Source: Cytobacillus oceanisediminis
Lineage (GTDB): Bacteria > Bacillota > Bacilli > Bacillales > Cytobacillaceae
Assembly: GCF_007830235.1 (NCBI RefSeq)
Contig: NZ_VLKI01000001.1
Span: forward strand, 366,464-430,463
DNA: 64,000 bases
Direction: 5' to 3'
Within the stretch, counting starts at the first letter, position 1, and each line of letters begins with the position of its first letter. Position numbers and translations under genes: made by a program. The notes beneath the pieces are model-generated. The model was not told the DNA's origin, did not search any database, and saw only the letters and a list, made by a program, of their open reading frames with translations. Positions 35,343 through 45,004 of the stretch are shown here, in pieces.

Positions 35343-36896
35343 TTAGAAAATCCCTATCATTGATAAAAGCATGAAGTATACCACTGTCACAACAATGAAC
35401 CCACCAATCAAAATGACATAATCTTGTTTCTCAGGAGCAGCTTCCTCAGTGGCAAAACCTTTGTCTTTTAATAATTTATAGCCCTCTTTTTCACCTTTAG
35501 TTTGTTTTGTTAGTAAGGAGAGGATAATGAGTCCTCCAAATCCAATTGGAAAACTATAGACCGTAGGGAATGGCGCAAACCAACCCCAAAGATTGTTGGT
35601 GATGATCATAAACGCACCAACAGGAACACTTAACCAAATCATAATATTTACCGCTTTAATGGTGAGACGCTCCCAATATAATGAAAGGATTAAGGTTGGG
35701 AAGAGCCCAAGCGATGCGATAATCCCCGCTAACGACCCAGCAATAATTAATAAATAGTTTTGTCGGAAAGCCATTACTCCAACTAAAATTAAGACAATTA
35801 CGCTGATGACGGTTGTATATTTCTTCTTGGCGTCATCTGACATGTCCGGTTTTAGCGCATAGCGAAACAAATCGACAATCCCTTGTGCAATTGATAATGC
35901 TTGCGTGTTTGCCGTTGTGAATGCGGCTGACATCGCAGCACCGATAATGAGGACACCGACAATCCAAGGCCATACATGGACCGAAGCGTAGGCGGAAATG
36001 CTATCTGGATGCATTGAACCTGGTTCAATAACAGCCATTAACATACCAGCAGAAATAAAGATTAAAATCGATAAGACAACGGTAATGGTATAAGAAATAA
36101 ATGATCCTTTTAAGACACTTTTTGGTTTATCTACAATAAGGGAACGGTTAATGATGTGAGGCGAACCCCCAACAATCGCTAGCCATGCTAAGGCATAACC
36201 AACGAAACTTGCCATTCCTAAACCAGAAGAACCCGTTGCTGACCAGCCATCAAAGGATGAAATCGCTGCAATCCCCGCATCTACTCCTCCGACAGCGGAG
36301 ATGGTTGCCGGCAGAATGATAATCGCAATAAGGATAAATAACACCGTCGCAAACGTATCCGTGATAACGACGGACCACATCCCTGACAAGCCAAGAGTAA
36401 ATGCAACAATAATAACCATAATTGTCACTGCTAATGGTAGCGGGATATCAAAAATGGTTTGAAGGATTAATCCGCCACCTTGGATTTGTACTAATAAATA
36501 AAAATAGAGAATTCCTGCTAACGTTAAACCAAGTCCTGCAAACATCCATTTTCCATTGTTTCCAAATCTCACTTTATAGTATTCTGAGATACTCGTAACC
36601 CCAAGTTTTCTCATTCGTAATCCGATTAATGTGACAGCGATGATCCATCCAAAGGTAAAACTACTTGTATAAAAGAGGAGGAATGGCATTGGCCCCCAGT
36701 TCCACGCCGAACCTACACCACCGATAAACGTCGATAGACTGACATAACTGGCTGTCAATGTACCAGTAAACATCCACCATTTCGCTTTTCTACCCATAAT
36801 CCAATAATCTTCCGCCGTTTTAACATATTTCTTCACAGCGATACTAATAAGGATGAATGCGACCAATACTAAAACAATTCCCCAGGCAAGATGCAT
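35343..36896 (-). CDS. sodium:solute symporter (SSS family) of the hydantoinase cluster
   Basis: A 517-residue membrane protein with about 13 hydrophobic segments. SSS features are VKTAEDYWIMGRKAKWW near the N-terminus, SYVSLSTFIGGVGSAWNWGP, VTSISEYYKVRFG and AMSAAFTTANTQALSIAQGI. It should take up the pathway's substrate with sodium. The small membrane protein immediately upstream (three bases apart) is probably its partner. Paralogous to the symporter at 5057-6649 but clearly different in sequence. Confidence 0.9.
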   Translation of the reverse strand: MHLAWGIVLVLVAFILISIAVKKYVKTAEDYWIMGRKAKWWMFTGTLTASYVSLSTFIGGVGSAWNWGPMPFLLFYTSSFTFGWIIAVTLIGLRMRKLGVTSISEYYKVRFGNNGKWMFAGLGLTLAGILYFYLLVQIQGGGLILQTIFDIPLPLAVTIMVIIVAFTLGLSGMWSVVITDTFATVLFILIAIIILPATISAVGGVDAGIAAISSFDGWSATGSSGLGMASFVGYALAWLAIVGGSPHIINRSLIVDKPKSVLKGSFISYTITVVLSILIFISAGMLMAVIEPGSMHPDSISAYASVHVWPWIVGVLIIGAAMSAAFTTANTQALSIAQGIVDLFRYALKPDMSDDAKKKYTTVISVIVLILVGVMAFRQNYLLIIAGSLAGIIASLGLFPTLILSLYWERLTIKAVNIMIWLSVPVGAFMIITNNLWGWFAPFPTVYSFPIGFGGLIILSLLTKQTKGEKEGYKLLKDKGFATEEAAPEKQDYVILIGGFIVVTVVYFMLLSMIGIF

Positions 36897-36899
36897 AAA

Positions 36900-37133
36900 T
36901 TATATCCCCCTTTTAAGGGCCATGTAATACAATAAGCCAAAGATAAATGTAAACCCTAAAAAGTAAGCTAAAATGATAACTTCATGGATTCCCGCGGAAT
37001 CCTTAGGTGATGCAATAAACGCTAACGACGCTAGAAATCCCCAGACCAATACGACCCAGCCCACCCAAACGACAATGTCAAAAATATGACTGCTCTTTTT
37101 CGTTGGGTTTGTTCCATTCTTGTCTTGATTCAT
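36900..37133 (-). CDS. small two-helix membrane protein, probable symporter partner
   Basis: A 77-residue protein with a hydrophilic N-terminus (NQDKNGTNPTKKSS) and two hydrophobic segments (about 19-39 and 49-69). Short membrane proteins directly ahead of SSS symporters, with only a few bases between them, are common and probably assist the transporter. RBS is AAAGGGGGCAA before the ATG. No named family is assigned with certainty. Confidence 0.75.
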   Translation of the reverse strand: MNQDKNGTNPTKKSSHIFDIVVWVGWVVLVWGFLASLAFIASPKDSAGIHEVIILAYFLGFTFIFGLLYYMALKRGI

Positions 37134-37206
37134 TCAATTGCCCCCTTTTTGATTAGTAAACTATTTTGAACACCTAGGAATCTAGGAGTGTACAAACCTT
37201 TTCCTT

Positions 37207-37995
37207 TCACCTTGCTTGTTTATTTGAATTTGGCAGGCCATAATGACCAGATGATAGACCGCCATCAATCGGAATGATTTGTCCAGTCATGTACGTATTT
37301 AGCGAGGAAGTGATCATTTCAATTGCACAACTGACTTCTGTAGGTTTTGCCGGACGCGCAAAAGGAATTCTTTTGCTGAATGTCTCCACATAGCTTGAAT
37401 CCAACAACTCACTCTCAACCAGTCCTGGCGCAATACTATTCACTTGGATCCCATGCTCTGCTAATTCAAATGCGAGCACTTTTGTTAACATCACTAAGCC
37501 TGCTTTGGAAGCACAATAATGTCCTGACCCAATACGAGCAGATTGATAGCTCCCAGAGGAAATCGTAACAATATGACCCCCACCACTTTGAGCGATCATC
37601 CTTTGAGCCACGTTCCGACAAGTAAGAAACGCGCCTTTCAGATTAATGTCGAGTACACGATCCCAGTCTTCTTCTTCCATATCAATGATTCGCCGATCAG
37701 GGAACACACCTGCACTATAGACTAAGATGTCAATTCCATCCCATTCTTCAACCATTATGCCTAGTGCCCTAGCAATCTCATCGGCCCGACGGACATCCCC
37801 CTCAATTGTGAGAAGATACTTCTGATACTGATTTTCCAGATTGGTTAACCCCGCTTGATTAATATCAAAGACAGCGACTTTTGCACCTTTTGATAGAAAA
37901 TGGTTGACCGTGGCTAAACCGATTCCAGAAGCACCGCCAGTGATTAACACTCTTTTTCCTTCAAAATCACTCAAGTGTTTCGCCACCTCTTTCAT
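37207..37995 (-). CDS. SDR-family oxidoreductase
   Basis: A 262-residue short-chain dehydrogenase: TGGASGIG (19-26), Ser146/147, Tyr160 and Lys164 (GHYCASKAG), and a C-terminal TGQIIPIDGGLSSG. The usual NNAG reads YSAG, a tolerated variant. It begins directly after the stop of the next SDR, with no spacer, so the pair is co-translated. Presumably it oxidises or reduces a carbonyl/hydroxyl group of the pathway intermediate. Confidence 0.88.
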   Translation of the reverse strand: MKEVAKHLSDFEGKRVLITGGASGIGLATVNHFLSKGAKVAVFDINQAGLTNLENQYQKYLLTIEGDVRRADEIARALGIMVEEWDGIDILVYSAGVFPDRRIIDMEEEDWDRVLDINLKGAFLTCRNVAQRMIAQSGGGHIVTISSGSYQSARIGSGHYCASKAGLVMLTKVLAFELAEHGIQVNSIAPGLVESELLDSSYVETFSKRIPFARPAKPTEVSCAIEMITSSLNTYMTGQIIPIDGGLSSGHYGLPNSNKQAR

Positions 37996-38745
37996 TTACT
38001 GAGTCACATACCCACCGTCAATCACCAGTTCGGTTCCTGTCACGAATTTGGATTCATCTGAAGCAAGGTAAACAGCACCATAAGCAATATCATTTGGTTC
38101 GCCGAATTCAGGCCACGGCGTAAGGGATTTAAATAGAGCAAGGACTTCTGGCTTTTCTAACTTTGCTTTTGTCATTGGTGTACGGATCATCCCTGGGTGA
38201 ATTGTATTGACACGCACATAATTTTTTGCAAATTCAACAGCGGCTGTTTTTGTTAAACCCATCATCCCACTCTTCGCAGCAGTATAAGCCGCATTTTTTC
38301 CCGACCCAATAATGGCAAAAATAGATGATGTGTTGATGATTGAGCCTCCACCCGATTCAATCATTTTGGGCATAAGTTCATACATACCTAAATACACACT
38401 CGTTAAATTGGTTTGGATAATTTGAGTCCATCTCTGATAATCTGTTTCTAATAATCCTTCATTGCCGCTGATTCCAGCATTATTCACTAATACGTTGACT
38501 CTACTGAATTCAGAATCAATTTTATCGAGAATTTGCTCCCAACTTTGTTTACTAGAAACATCAGCTTCCGCTACCTCTATTTTTTGACCAAATGGTGCTA
38601 GCTCGCTTTTCAATTCCTCTAAACGCTGTTGATCTAGGTCAACTAATAAAAGTTGTGCCCCTTCTTTTACAAATTTTTCTGAGATGGCTTTTCCAATCCC
38701 CCCTGTCGCACCTGTCACTACCGCAACCTTGTCAGCTAGACGCAT
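37996..38745 (-). CDS. SDR-family oxidoreductase
   Basis: A 249-residue short-chain dehydrogenase with TGATGGIG (11-18), VNNAG (87-91), Ser140/141, Tyr154 and Lys158 (AAYTAAKSG) and TGTELVIDGGYVT at the end, the pattern of the 3-oxoacyl-ACP reductase/cyclohexanol-type group. It lies 24 bases after the HyuB gene. Two SDRs side by side suggest two successive alcohol/ketone steps or a heteromeric enzyme (inference). Confidence 0.88.
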   Translation of the reverse strand: MRLADKVAVVTGATGGIGKAISEKFVKEGAQLLLVDLDQQRLEELKSELAPFGQKIEVAEADVSSKQSWEQILDKIDSEFSRVNVLVNNAGISGNEGLLETDYQRWTQIIQTNLTSVYLGMYELMPKMIESGGGSIINTSSIFAIIGSGKNAAYTAAKSGMMGLTKTAAVEFAKNYVRVNTIHPGMIRTPMTKAKLEKPEVLALFKSLTPWPEFGEPNDIAYGAVYLASDESKFVTGTELVIDGGYVTQ

Positions 38746-38769
38746 TGTTCATCCCCCCTTAGTCATTTA

Positions 38770-40458
38770 CTAGTCTTCAAATTTGAGGTTATAGACTTCT
38801 TTCGCAGCCTTTGCGGAAATATAGCCATCTTTATAATCTTGAATGACTTTTTCTTTCGGTCTTTTTCCCGGTGAACCGTAGCCACCAGATCCAGGGGTTT
38901 CAAAATATAAAATATCGCCTTTCTTTACAATTAAGCTTGTCGTTTTCCCATAAAGTCTTCGTTCGTGTTCTGTTCCACGATTTAATATTTTTTGACCTGG
39001 CCGACCATCAAGTCCACCGTAAAATCCTTTAGGATTCGTGGTTTCGCCATCGCCGCGTGTCGTCAGCGTTAAATGATCTTCAAGCATTTCGATTTCCCTG
39101 ATAATTCCTAATCCACCGCGGTATTCTCCCATGCCTCCAGAATCTTGGTGGAGTTCATACGTATGAAATAATAGTGGATACTCTAATTCAGCTGATTCTA
39201 TCGGCACATTCATGCAGTTCCCAACATGAACATCAATGCCACTTAATCCATCTTTCGTTGGGCGAGCCCCCATCCCTCCACCATTCAATTCATAATAAAC
39301 AAAGTAGTCATCCGTTTTCGGATTATGGCCACCAATCGCTACTGTCGTTGCATGTGCATTACTAGAAGCTGGAATTTTATCCGGAAGTGCTTTTGACATC
39401 GCTTCAAGACAGATATCACTTAGCCTCATAATTGTGTGATACCGACCGCTCACTGGTGCAGGGAAATGCGGGTTTAGGATGGTCCCTTTTTTGGTTCTGA
39501 CTTCAATCGGCTTATAGGCACCTTCGTTTTGGGGAACAGATGAATCCGTTACACATCTGGTTATATAATAAGCAACAGCATTTACCGTTTCCTCCGTGAC
39601 ATTAAATGGGCCTTTCGCTTGAGGTGCACATTTGGTAAAATCATAAATCATTTTCTCGTCTTTAATTTCAATGCTCACATGGAGTTGGATTTGCTCATTT
39701 CTTACTACCCCATCATCATCTAAATGACCAGCAGCAGAATAAATCCCATTTTTGATTGTTTTTATTTTGCTTTTAATGCGATTTTCCGAATAAGTTTCCC
39801 ACGCATGAACAATCTCCTGAATTGTTTTAATTGAATATTTCTCGTACAGATTCCTTACTCTTTTTTTTCCGATTTCATTCGCTGAAATTTGTGATCGTAA
39901 ATCACCTAATGTGTAAGAAGGCATTCTGACATTTGCTCGAATAATGCTGATTAGGGTTTGATTTTCTTTCCCTTTTTCATACAATTTCACCGGTGGGATC
40001 AGCAATCCTTCTTGGTAAAGTTCTGTCGCATTCCCCGGGGCACTTCCCGGAGCAATCCCCCCGACATCAACGTGGTGGCACATACTGCCGCAAAAACCAA
40101 CCAATGTGCCTTCGACGAAAACGGGCGCAAATAAGAGAATATCCGGACTATGAGAAGCACCCATATAGGGATGGTTAATCATAATTTGATCGCCTTCAAA
40201 AATTTCGGCTTGTGTAAAATGATTTTTCAAAATGCCTTTCAGCGTTCCTCCCATTGACCCTAAATGGGTCGGGATATTATCTGATTGTGCAATTAAATTT
40301 CCATTTTGATCAAACACAGCCGTCGAAAAGTCTAATGCCTCGCGGACAATACTTGAATAGGCTGTTCGCTGTAAGGCAGCACTCATTTCTTCCGCAATTG
40401 ACATAAACGAGTGACCTACCACTTCCATTGTGATTGGATTGATGTTTGCTGCAATCAA
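38770..40458 (-). CDS. hyuB: hydantoinase B/oxoprolinase family protein
   Basis: A 562-residue HyuB-type subunit: NPITMEVVGHSFMSIAEEM at the start, IAQSDNIPTHLGSM, DQIMINHPYMGASHSPD, DVGGIAPGSAPGNATE and a C-terminal GSGGYGSPGKRPKE are all characteristic. With HyuA it forms an ATP-dependent enzyme that opens hydantoin, N-methylhydantoin, 5-oxoproline or similar cyclic amides. The start is TTG 40458, overlapping the HyuA stop codon by four bases (TTGA), so translation is coupled. Confidence 0.9.
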   Translation of the reverse strand: MIAANINPITMEVVGHSFMSIAEEMSAALQRTAYSSIVREALDFSTAVFDQNGNLIAQSDNIPTHLGSMGGTLKGILKNHFTQAEIFEGDQIMINHPYMGASHSPDILLFAPVFVEGTLVGFCGSMCHHVDVGGIAPGSAPGNATELYQEGLLIPPVKLYEKGKENQTLISIIRANVRMPSYTLGDLRSQISANEIGKKRVRNLYEKYSIKTIQEIVHAWETYSENRIKSKIKTIKNGIYSAAGHLDDDGVVRNEQIQLHVSIEIKDEKMIYDFTKCAPQAKGPFNVTEETVNAVAYYITRCVTDSSVPQNEGAYKPIEVRTKKGTILNPHFPAPVSGRYHTIMRLSDICLEAMSKALPDKIPASSNAHATTVAIGGHNPKTDDYFVYYELNGGGMGARPTKDGLSGIDVHVGNCMNVPIESAELEYPLLFHTYELHQDSGGMGEYRGGLGIIREIEMLEDHLTLTTRGDGETTNPKGFYGGLDGRPGQKILNRGTEHERRLYGKTTSLIVKKGDILYFETPGSGGYGSPGKRPKEKVIQDYKDGYISAKAAKEVYNLKFED

Positions 40459-42524
40459 GAGGATAACCCCTTTCCTAATGAAATAAGGATGTTTCCGAAA
40501 CGATCAAGTTGTGCTTCTTCATTTGCTTCGACAATAATTGTTGTGTCCAAGCCATCGATAATCGCCGGTCCAGAAATACGATTTCCGCTAACCAATTTGT
40601 CTAAATAAAACACCTCAACTTCTTCGAATTGCTCTTTTGAAAATAGGTAAACACTACGCTTATGTTTTCTTGCTTCTTCAGGCGGTTCTAACTGCAGTTC
40701 TTCGTAATCTTCAAGGCTGATTTCTGAAGTTAAACCAATCGCAGATAGACGGTAGTTCACCACTTCAATCGGTTGGCTTCGGTCACAAAACCCGTACTCT
40801 CTTTCGTAATATTCAAAAAAATTACGTGAAATATTTTCCAAGTTTGTTTGGTCGTCCTGCTCTTCCAGTTCGACGTTAATTTCAAATGCTTGGCCTTTAA
40901 ATCGTAAGTCTAATGAGCGACGCAATTCTTGGTTTTCAAGCATTACCCCTTCTTTGTCTAGCAAGTATTTGCCACGTTCTTCTAACGTATTGAATTCATT
41001 GACTATTCTTGGTAAATTTGCTATCTCGAGCGAAAGAAGATTGGTTGTTGTGAAATCATGTTTAATGTCTGCGACTAAAAATCCAAGGGCTGATAACACG
41101 GAAGATGCATTTGGAATCACAACTTTTGGAATTCCGAGTTCACGCGCAATCGCTGTGGCATGAAGCGGGGAGGCTCCACCGAATGCGAACAAAGTGAATT
41201 CCTCAGGGTTATGGCCTTTTCTGACCGAGACTAGACGCACGGCTTCTGCCATGTGATGATTCGCTATTTTTACCATCCCAACGGAGACTTCATCTGCAGG
41301 GAGATGAGATTGTTCAAGGAGTTTTTGTTGCGCTTTAATTGCAGCCTCGACATCTAAGTTCATTTCTCCACCAAGGAAAAATTCTGGATCAATTCTTCCT
41401 AATAAAAGGTTAAAATCTGTGATGGCAAGGTTTTCGCCCCCATTTCCGTAGCAGGCAGGACCAGGCACCGCTCCTGTACTCTCAGGTCCAACTTTAAAAA
41501 GTCCGCCCTCATCGATACGGCCAATACTTCCTCCCCCAGCTCCCACCGTTTCCATTTCAATCATCGGTGCTTTTAATGGATAGTTTTTCAATCTACTTTC
41601 AAGCGTGATTTGTGGAGAGCCATCTTTAATCAAAGCAACATCGGTACTTGTACCGCCCATATCAAATGTAATAATATTATTGATGCCTAGCTTCTCAGCG
41701 ATAAACCCTGCAGCAACGACCCCACCAACTGGACCTGATAGTAAGGTTTGAATCACGTTTTCTGATGCTTCGCGCATCGTCATAATACCGCCATTGGATT
41801 TCATGATATACGGAACTTTCACATTGATTTGTTCTAGTTTCTTTTCTAAATTGACAAAATAATTGCTTGTTTTCGGTTTTAAATAGGCGTTAACTACAGT
41901 GGTAATTGTTCGTTCATATTCTCTAAATTCTGGTGAAACATGATGGGATAATGAAATATGGCATTCAGGGAATTCTTCTTTAATGATTTCTTTTGTTCTT
42001 AGTTCGTGAAGTGGATTGTTGTAGGCATGGAGGTAAGATACAGCGATGGAGTGAATATTATTTTCTTTTACAATTCGTACAAATGTCCGAACATCTTCTT
42101 CATTTAAGGTATGTAAGACCTCCCCGTCTGCCTTCATTCGTTCACGTACACCGAAACGAAATTGTCGGTCGACGAGACTGGATGGTTTATCTTGGAATAA
42201 ATCATAAAGCTTTAAACGTTTTTGTCTCCCAATTTCGATGACATCTCTAAATCCATGTGTTGTAAAAAGGGCCACTTTGGAGCCTTTATTTTCAAGAAAA
42301 ACGTTAGTTGCAAACGTTGTCCCATGTACAAAATAGCCGATTTGGCCTGGCTTGATTTGTGCTATGTTCATGATTTTCTTTATTCCATTAATTACACCTT
42401 TTGAAGGATCATTTGGAGAAGATGGTGTTTTTGTAAAATGCAGTTTCCTCTGCTGCTCGTTGAATAAAACAACATCGGTAAAGGTCCCACCAACATCTAC
42501 GGCTAATTTATAGTTGGTTGTCAT
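40455..42524 (-). CDS. hyuA: hydantoinase A/oxoprolinase family protein
   Basis: A 689-residue HyuA-type subunit with the ATP-binding DVGGTFTDVVLF at the N-terminus, the HGTTFATNVFLENKG loop, LSGPVGGVVAAGFIA, ITFDMGGTSTDVALI and ETVGAGGGSIGRID. It is the ATPase half of the HyuAB enzyme. It lies 24 bases after the FAD oxidoreductase. The family covers 5-oxoprolinase, N-methylhydantoinase and acetone carboxylase-like enzymes, so the substrate remains open. Confidence 0.9.
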   Translation of the reverse strand: MTTNYKLAVDVGGTFTDVVLFNEQQRKLHFTKTPSSPNDPSKGVINGIKKIMNIAQIKPGQIGYFVHGTTFATNVFLENKGSKVALFTTHGFRDVIEIGRQKRLKLYDLFQDKPSSLVDRQFRFGVRERMKADGEVLHTLNEEDVRTFVRIVKENNIHSIAVSYLHAYNNPLHELRTKEIIKEEFPECHISLSHHVSPEFREYERTITTVVNAYLKPKTSNYFVNLEKKLEQINVKVPYIMKSNGGIMTMREASENVIQTLLSGPVGGVVAAGFIAEKLGINNIITFDMGGTSTDVALIKDGSPQITLESRLKNYPLKAPMIEMETVGAGGGSIGRIDEGGLFKVGPESTGAVPGPACYGNGGENLAITDFNLLLGRIDPEFFLGGEMNLDVEAAIKAQQKLLEQSHLPADEVSVGMVKIANHHMAEAVRLVSVRKGHNPEEFTLFAFGGASPLHATAIARELGIPKVVIPNASSVLSALGFLVADIKHDFTTTNLLSLEIANLPRIVNEFNTLEERGKYLLDKEGVMLENQELRRSLDLRFKGQAFEINVELEEQDDQTNLENISRNFFEYYEREYGFCDRSQPIEVVNYRLSAIGLTSEISLEDYEELQLEPPEEARKHKRSVYLFSKEQFEEVEVFYLDKLVSGNRISGPAIIDGLDTTIIVEANEEAQLDRFGNILISLGKGLSS

Positions 42525-42548
42525 GCTTTTCCCTCGCTTTGTGAAGAT

Positions 42549-43823
42549 TTATTTGACTTTATCCAATAATGAATAATAACTGCCTGCTAGATTCAGAAGT
42601 AAGTTTTTTTGACTGTGTAATGGAATCGTCCTTAATGGGAGTTCTTCCAATTTTGATTTCTCTCGATTAGGATCGATAATATTCTGTGCAACATATTCAC
42701 CGAACAAAGTAGAAGTAGATGCCCCATGGCCACAATAGCCTAATGCATAATGAATGTTCTTCTTTATTGTGCCAACATGCGGAAAAAAGTCCATCGGAAA
42801 GGCCACTTTGCCCCCCCATTTGAATTCGATTTTCCTATCTGATAGTTCTGGAAATACCTCTAATAAATTCTCTCTTAGAGAATGATAAAGGGTTTCGTCT
42901 TCTTTACTATTAAAACTCACCCTGCCCCCGAATAAAATGCGTTCATCAGGCGTTCTCCTGAAATAATATAGAAAATTCTTGGTATCCGATATCATGCGAT
43001 TGTTAGGGATAAGCCGTTCGGTAACCTCTTTTCCAAGTGGCTCTGTGGCAATGATATAACTGCCCATTGGCATGATTGAGCGAGTCAATTTTTTATTGAG
43101 TTTCTCCGTGTAGCCATTTGTGGCAAAAACAATATGGGAGGATTGAACGGCACCCATTTCAGTCTTAACAGAATATCCTTGGTGATTCTCCTCAACTGAG
43201 CTGACTTCTGTTTGTTCATAAATTTTCCCGCCTTTCACTTCCACCGCATTCGCCAATCCTAATGCATAGTTTAACGGGTGGAATGAAGAGCTCTTAAAAT
43301 CTACTAACCCACCATGATAAAATTCACTATCCAACTCGGTTTTTAGTTGATTTCGTTCCACGTAGCGGAGCTCATACTCATACGCCTGCCACATGAACTC
43401 TTGTTCTCGTTTCATAGACTCCGAATGGCTTGGTTTGAATGCAGCTTTCATGCTGCCACAGTCACTTAACGAACACTCTATTCCTTCCGCTTCAACGATC
43501 CCACGTACTTTTTCAATCCCTAAACCGGATTGGTCAAGAAATACTTTCGCAGTTTCTCGGCCCCAACTCTTTTCAATTTGTTGGATACTATTTTTGAAAC
43601 CAGTTAAAACCATCCCAGCATTTCTTCCACTCGCGCCCCAACCAACGACGTTTTTTTCTAAAACAACACAATTGATTCCAGCTTTTCTTAAGTAATAGGC
43701 AGTTGCCAGTCCCGTGAATCCTGCCCCGATAATCGTTACATCTGTATGAAATTTTCCTTCTAGTGAAGGACGTAGTTTCAATGGATTTGCTGTGGCCGCC
43801 CATAGTGAGTCTGTATGATGCAT
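42549..43823 (-). CDS. FAD-dependent amine/amino-acid oxidoreductase (DAO family)
   Basis: A 424-residue flavoprotein of the DadA/glycine-oxidase/PuuB superfamily. The FAD motif is IIGAGFTGLATAYYLRKAG at about 30-48, followed by GWGASGRNAGMV, HPLNYALGLANA and the terminal GYCGHGASTSTLFGEYVA. Members oxidise secondary amines or amino acids such as sarcosine, glutamylputrescine or D-amino acids. I chose ATG 43823 behind AGAGGT; the longer frame has no ribosome binding site. It is the first gene of the cluster and is divergent from the IclR gene, so it may begin the pathway with an amine oxidation. Confidence 0.88.
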   Translation of the reverse strand: MHHTDSLWAATANPLKLRPSLEGKFHTDVTIIGAGFTGLATAYYLRKAGINCVVLEKNVVGWGASGRNAGMVLTGFKNSIQQIEKSWGRETAKVFLDQSGLGIEKVRGIVEAEGIECSLSDCGSMKAAFKPSHSESMKREQEFMWQAYEYELRYVERNQLKTELDSEFYHGGLVDFKSSSFHPLNYALGLANAVEVKGGKIYEQTEVSSVEENHQGYSVKTEMGAVQSSHIVFATNGYTEKLNKKLTRSIMPMGSYIIATEPLGKEVTERLIPNNRMISDTKNFLYYFRRTPDERILFGGRVSFNSKEDETLYHSLRENLLEVFPELSDRKIEFKWGGKVAFPMDFFPHVGTIKKNIHYALGYCGHGASTSTLFGEYVAQNIIDPNREKSKLEELPLRTIPLHSQKNLLLNLAGSYYSLLDKVK

Positions 43824-43905
43824 GTTTATTAACCTCTTTTCTCCAAATGTAATCAAAAGGGTCGTTTTGAATGAATCAACTGCATTCACTTATTGTTTTG
43901 AATTT

Positions 43906-43921
43906 GTTTCAATATTGAAAC
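43906..43921. promoter_or_regulatory. candidate IclR operator, perfect 16-bp palindrome
   Basis: GTTTCAATATTGAAAC is a perfect palindrome in the divergent promoter region between the FAD oxidoreductase and the IclR gene. Palindromes of the TTTCA...TGAAA type are typical for IclR-family regulators. AATATTGAATATT near 43990 could be a second, weaker site. Confidence 0.62.
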
Positions 43922-44056
43922 TTTATTTCTTATTTGATATAATTGAATATAACAAACCCTCTTTTCACTGTCAATGGAATTTTCTAAAAATATTGAATAT
44001 TGTAAATTCAGGTTCTAAAAGTAGGAAAAAATATTATTATAAAAGGTAGGATTAAA

Positions 44057-44860
44057 ATGAGTGAATTAGAGAAAAAGAACAGTAACTTTATCCCTTCTGT
44101 CTATTCAGCACTTAACATTCTAGAGTTTCTAACGAAGGAAAAACACAAACAAAGCACGTTGACTGAACTATCAAGTGCTCTTGGCATTAGTAAAAGTACT
44201 TGTCTACGAATCTTAAAAACATTGGAGCTCAAAGATTATGTTCATTTTGATCCGATTAGTAAACGCTATAAACTAGGTTCTTATTTGATTTCTCTTGGAT
44301 TGCGATCTAAAGAAATGAATGATTTTATGAATACATCAATCTCTTATTTGCCCACAATTTGCGAAGAAGTGAAACAGACCGTCGTTTTAGCCAAACGAAA
44401 CGATAATTTACACTTAGCTTACATTGCTAAAGAAGAACCTGACCAGCAAATACGGTTAACGATTTCACCTGGTGAAACGTTTCCAATAATCGGTGGTGCT
44501 GTTGGTAAAAGTTATCTTGCTCATTTACCCGATTCGGAAATTAGTAAGATTATTGCAGAATTTATGGTGGATGGACATCTTCCACGGTTCACAGAAAATA
44601 CAATTACGAATCCTGAAAAGTTTATAGAAGAATTAAAAACGATCAGGCAAGAAGGAATTGCTGAAACGAATTCTGAGCATACACAAGGAATTCATGCTAT
44701 TTCCTGTCCAATCTTTAATGGAAGAAGCGAGGTAGTTTTATCAGTCGGCATCCTATTACATAGCACCTTCTCTAATAGTTTATCTGACTTAACCTATTAT
44801 AAAGGTGCCTTAAGAAAACACGCACACCATCTAGAAGCATTAATAACAAGGTACTTTTAA
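44057..44860 (+). CDS. IclR-family transcriptional regulator
   Basis: A 267-residue IclR protein: the N-terminal winged helix (STLTELSSALGISKSTCLRILKTLELKDYV) is followed by the C-terminal GAF-like effector domain with GETFPIIGGAVGKSYLA and GIAETNSEHTQGIHAISCPIF. It is divergent from the hydantoinase cluster and should control it in response to a pathway intermediate. The promoter region between the two carries a perfect palindrome at 43906-43921. Confidence 0.92.
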   Translation: MSELEKKNSNFIPSVYSALNILEFLTKEKHKQSTLTELSSALGISKSTCLRILKTLELKDYVHFDPISKRYKLGSYLISLGLRSKEMNDFMNTSISYLPTICEEVKQTVVLAKRNDNLHLAYIAKEEPDQQIRLTISPGETFPIIGGAVGKSYLAHLPDSEISKIIAEFMVDGHLPRFTENTITNPEKFIEELKTIRQEGIAETNSEHTQGIHAISCPIFNGRSEVVLSVGILLHSTFSNSLSDLTYYKGALRKHAHHLEALITRYF

Positions 44861-44878
44861 GTACATTAAAAAAAGAAG

Positions 44879-44921
44879 AGGTGTCAGGCAACATTCAAAT
44901 TCTGGATGGTGCCTTACACCT
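44879..44921. repeat. decayed copy of the GGTGCCAGGCACC hairpin
   Basis: Arms AGGTGTCAGGCAACATTC and GGATGGTGCCTTACACCT align with those of 32231-32277 with several mismatches. Confidence 0.6.
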
Positions 44922-45004
44922 ATAAAAACATTTTTAAATGCGTAACAAAATTTCTCGTAACCTGTCAGTGGGCCTGGCACCCGGCATGTTAGTGTATCAA
45001 CCAC

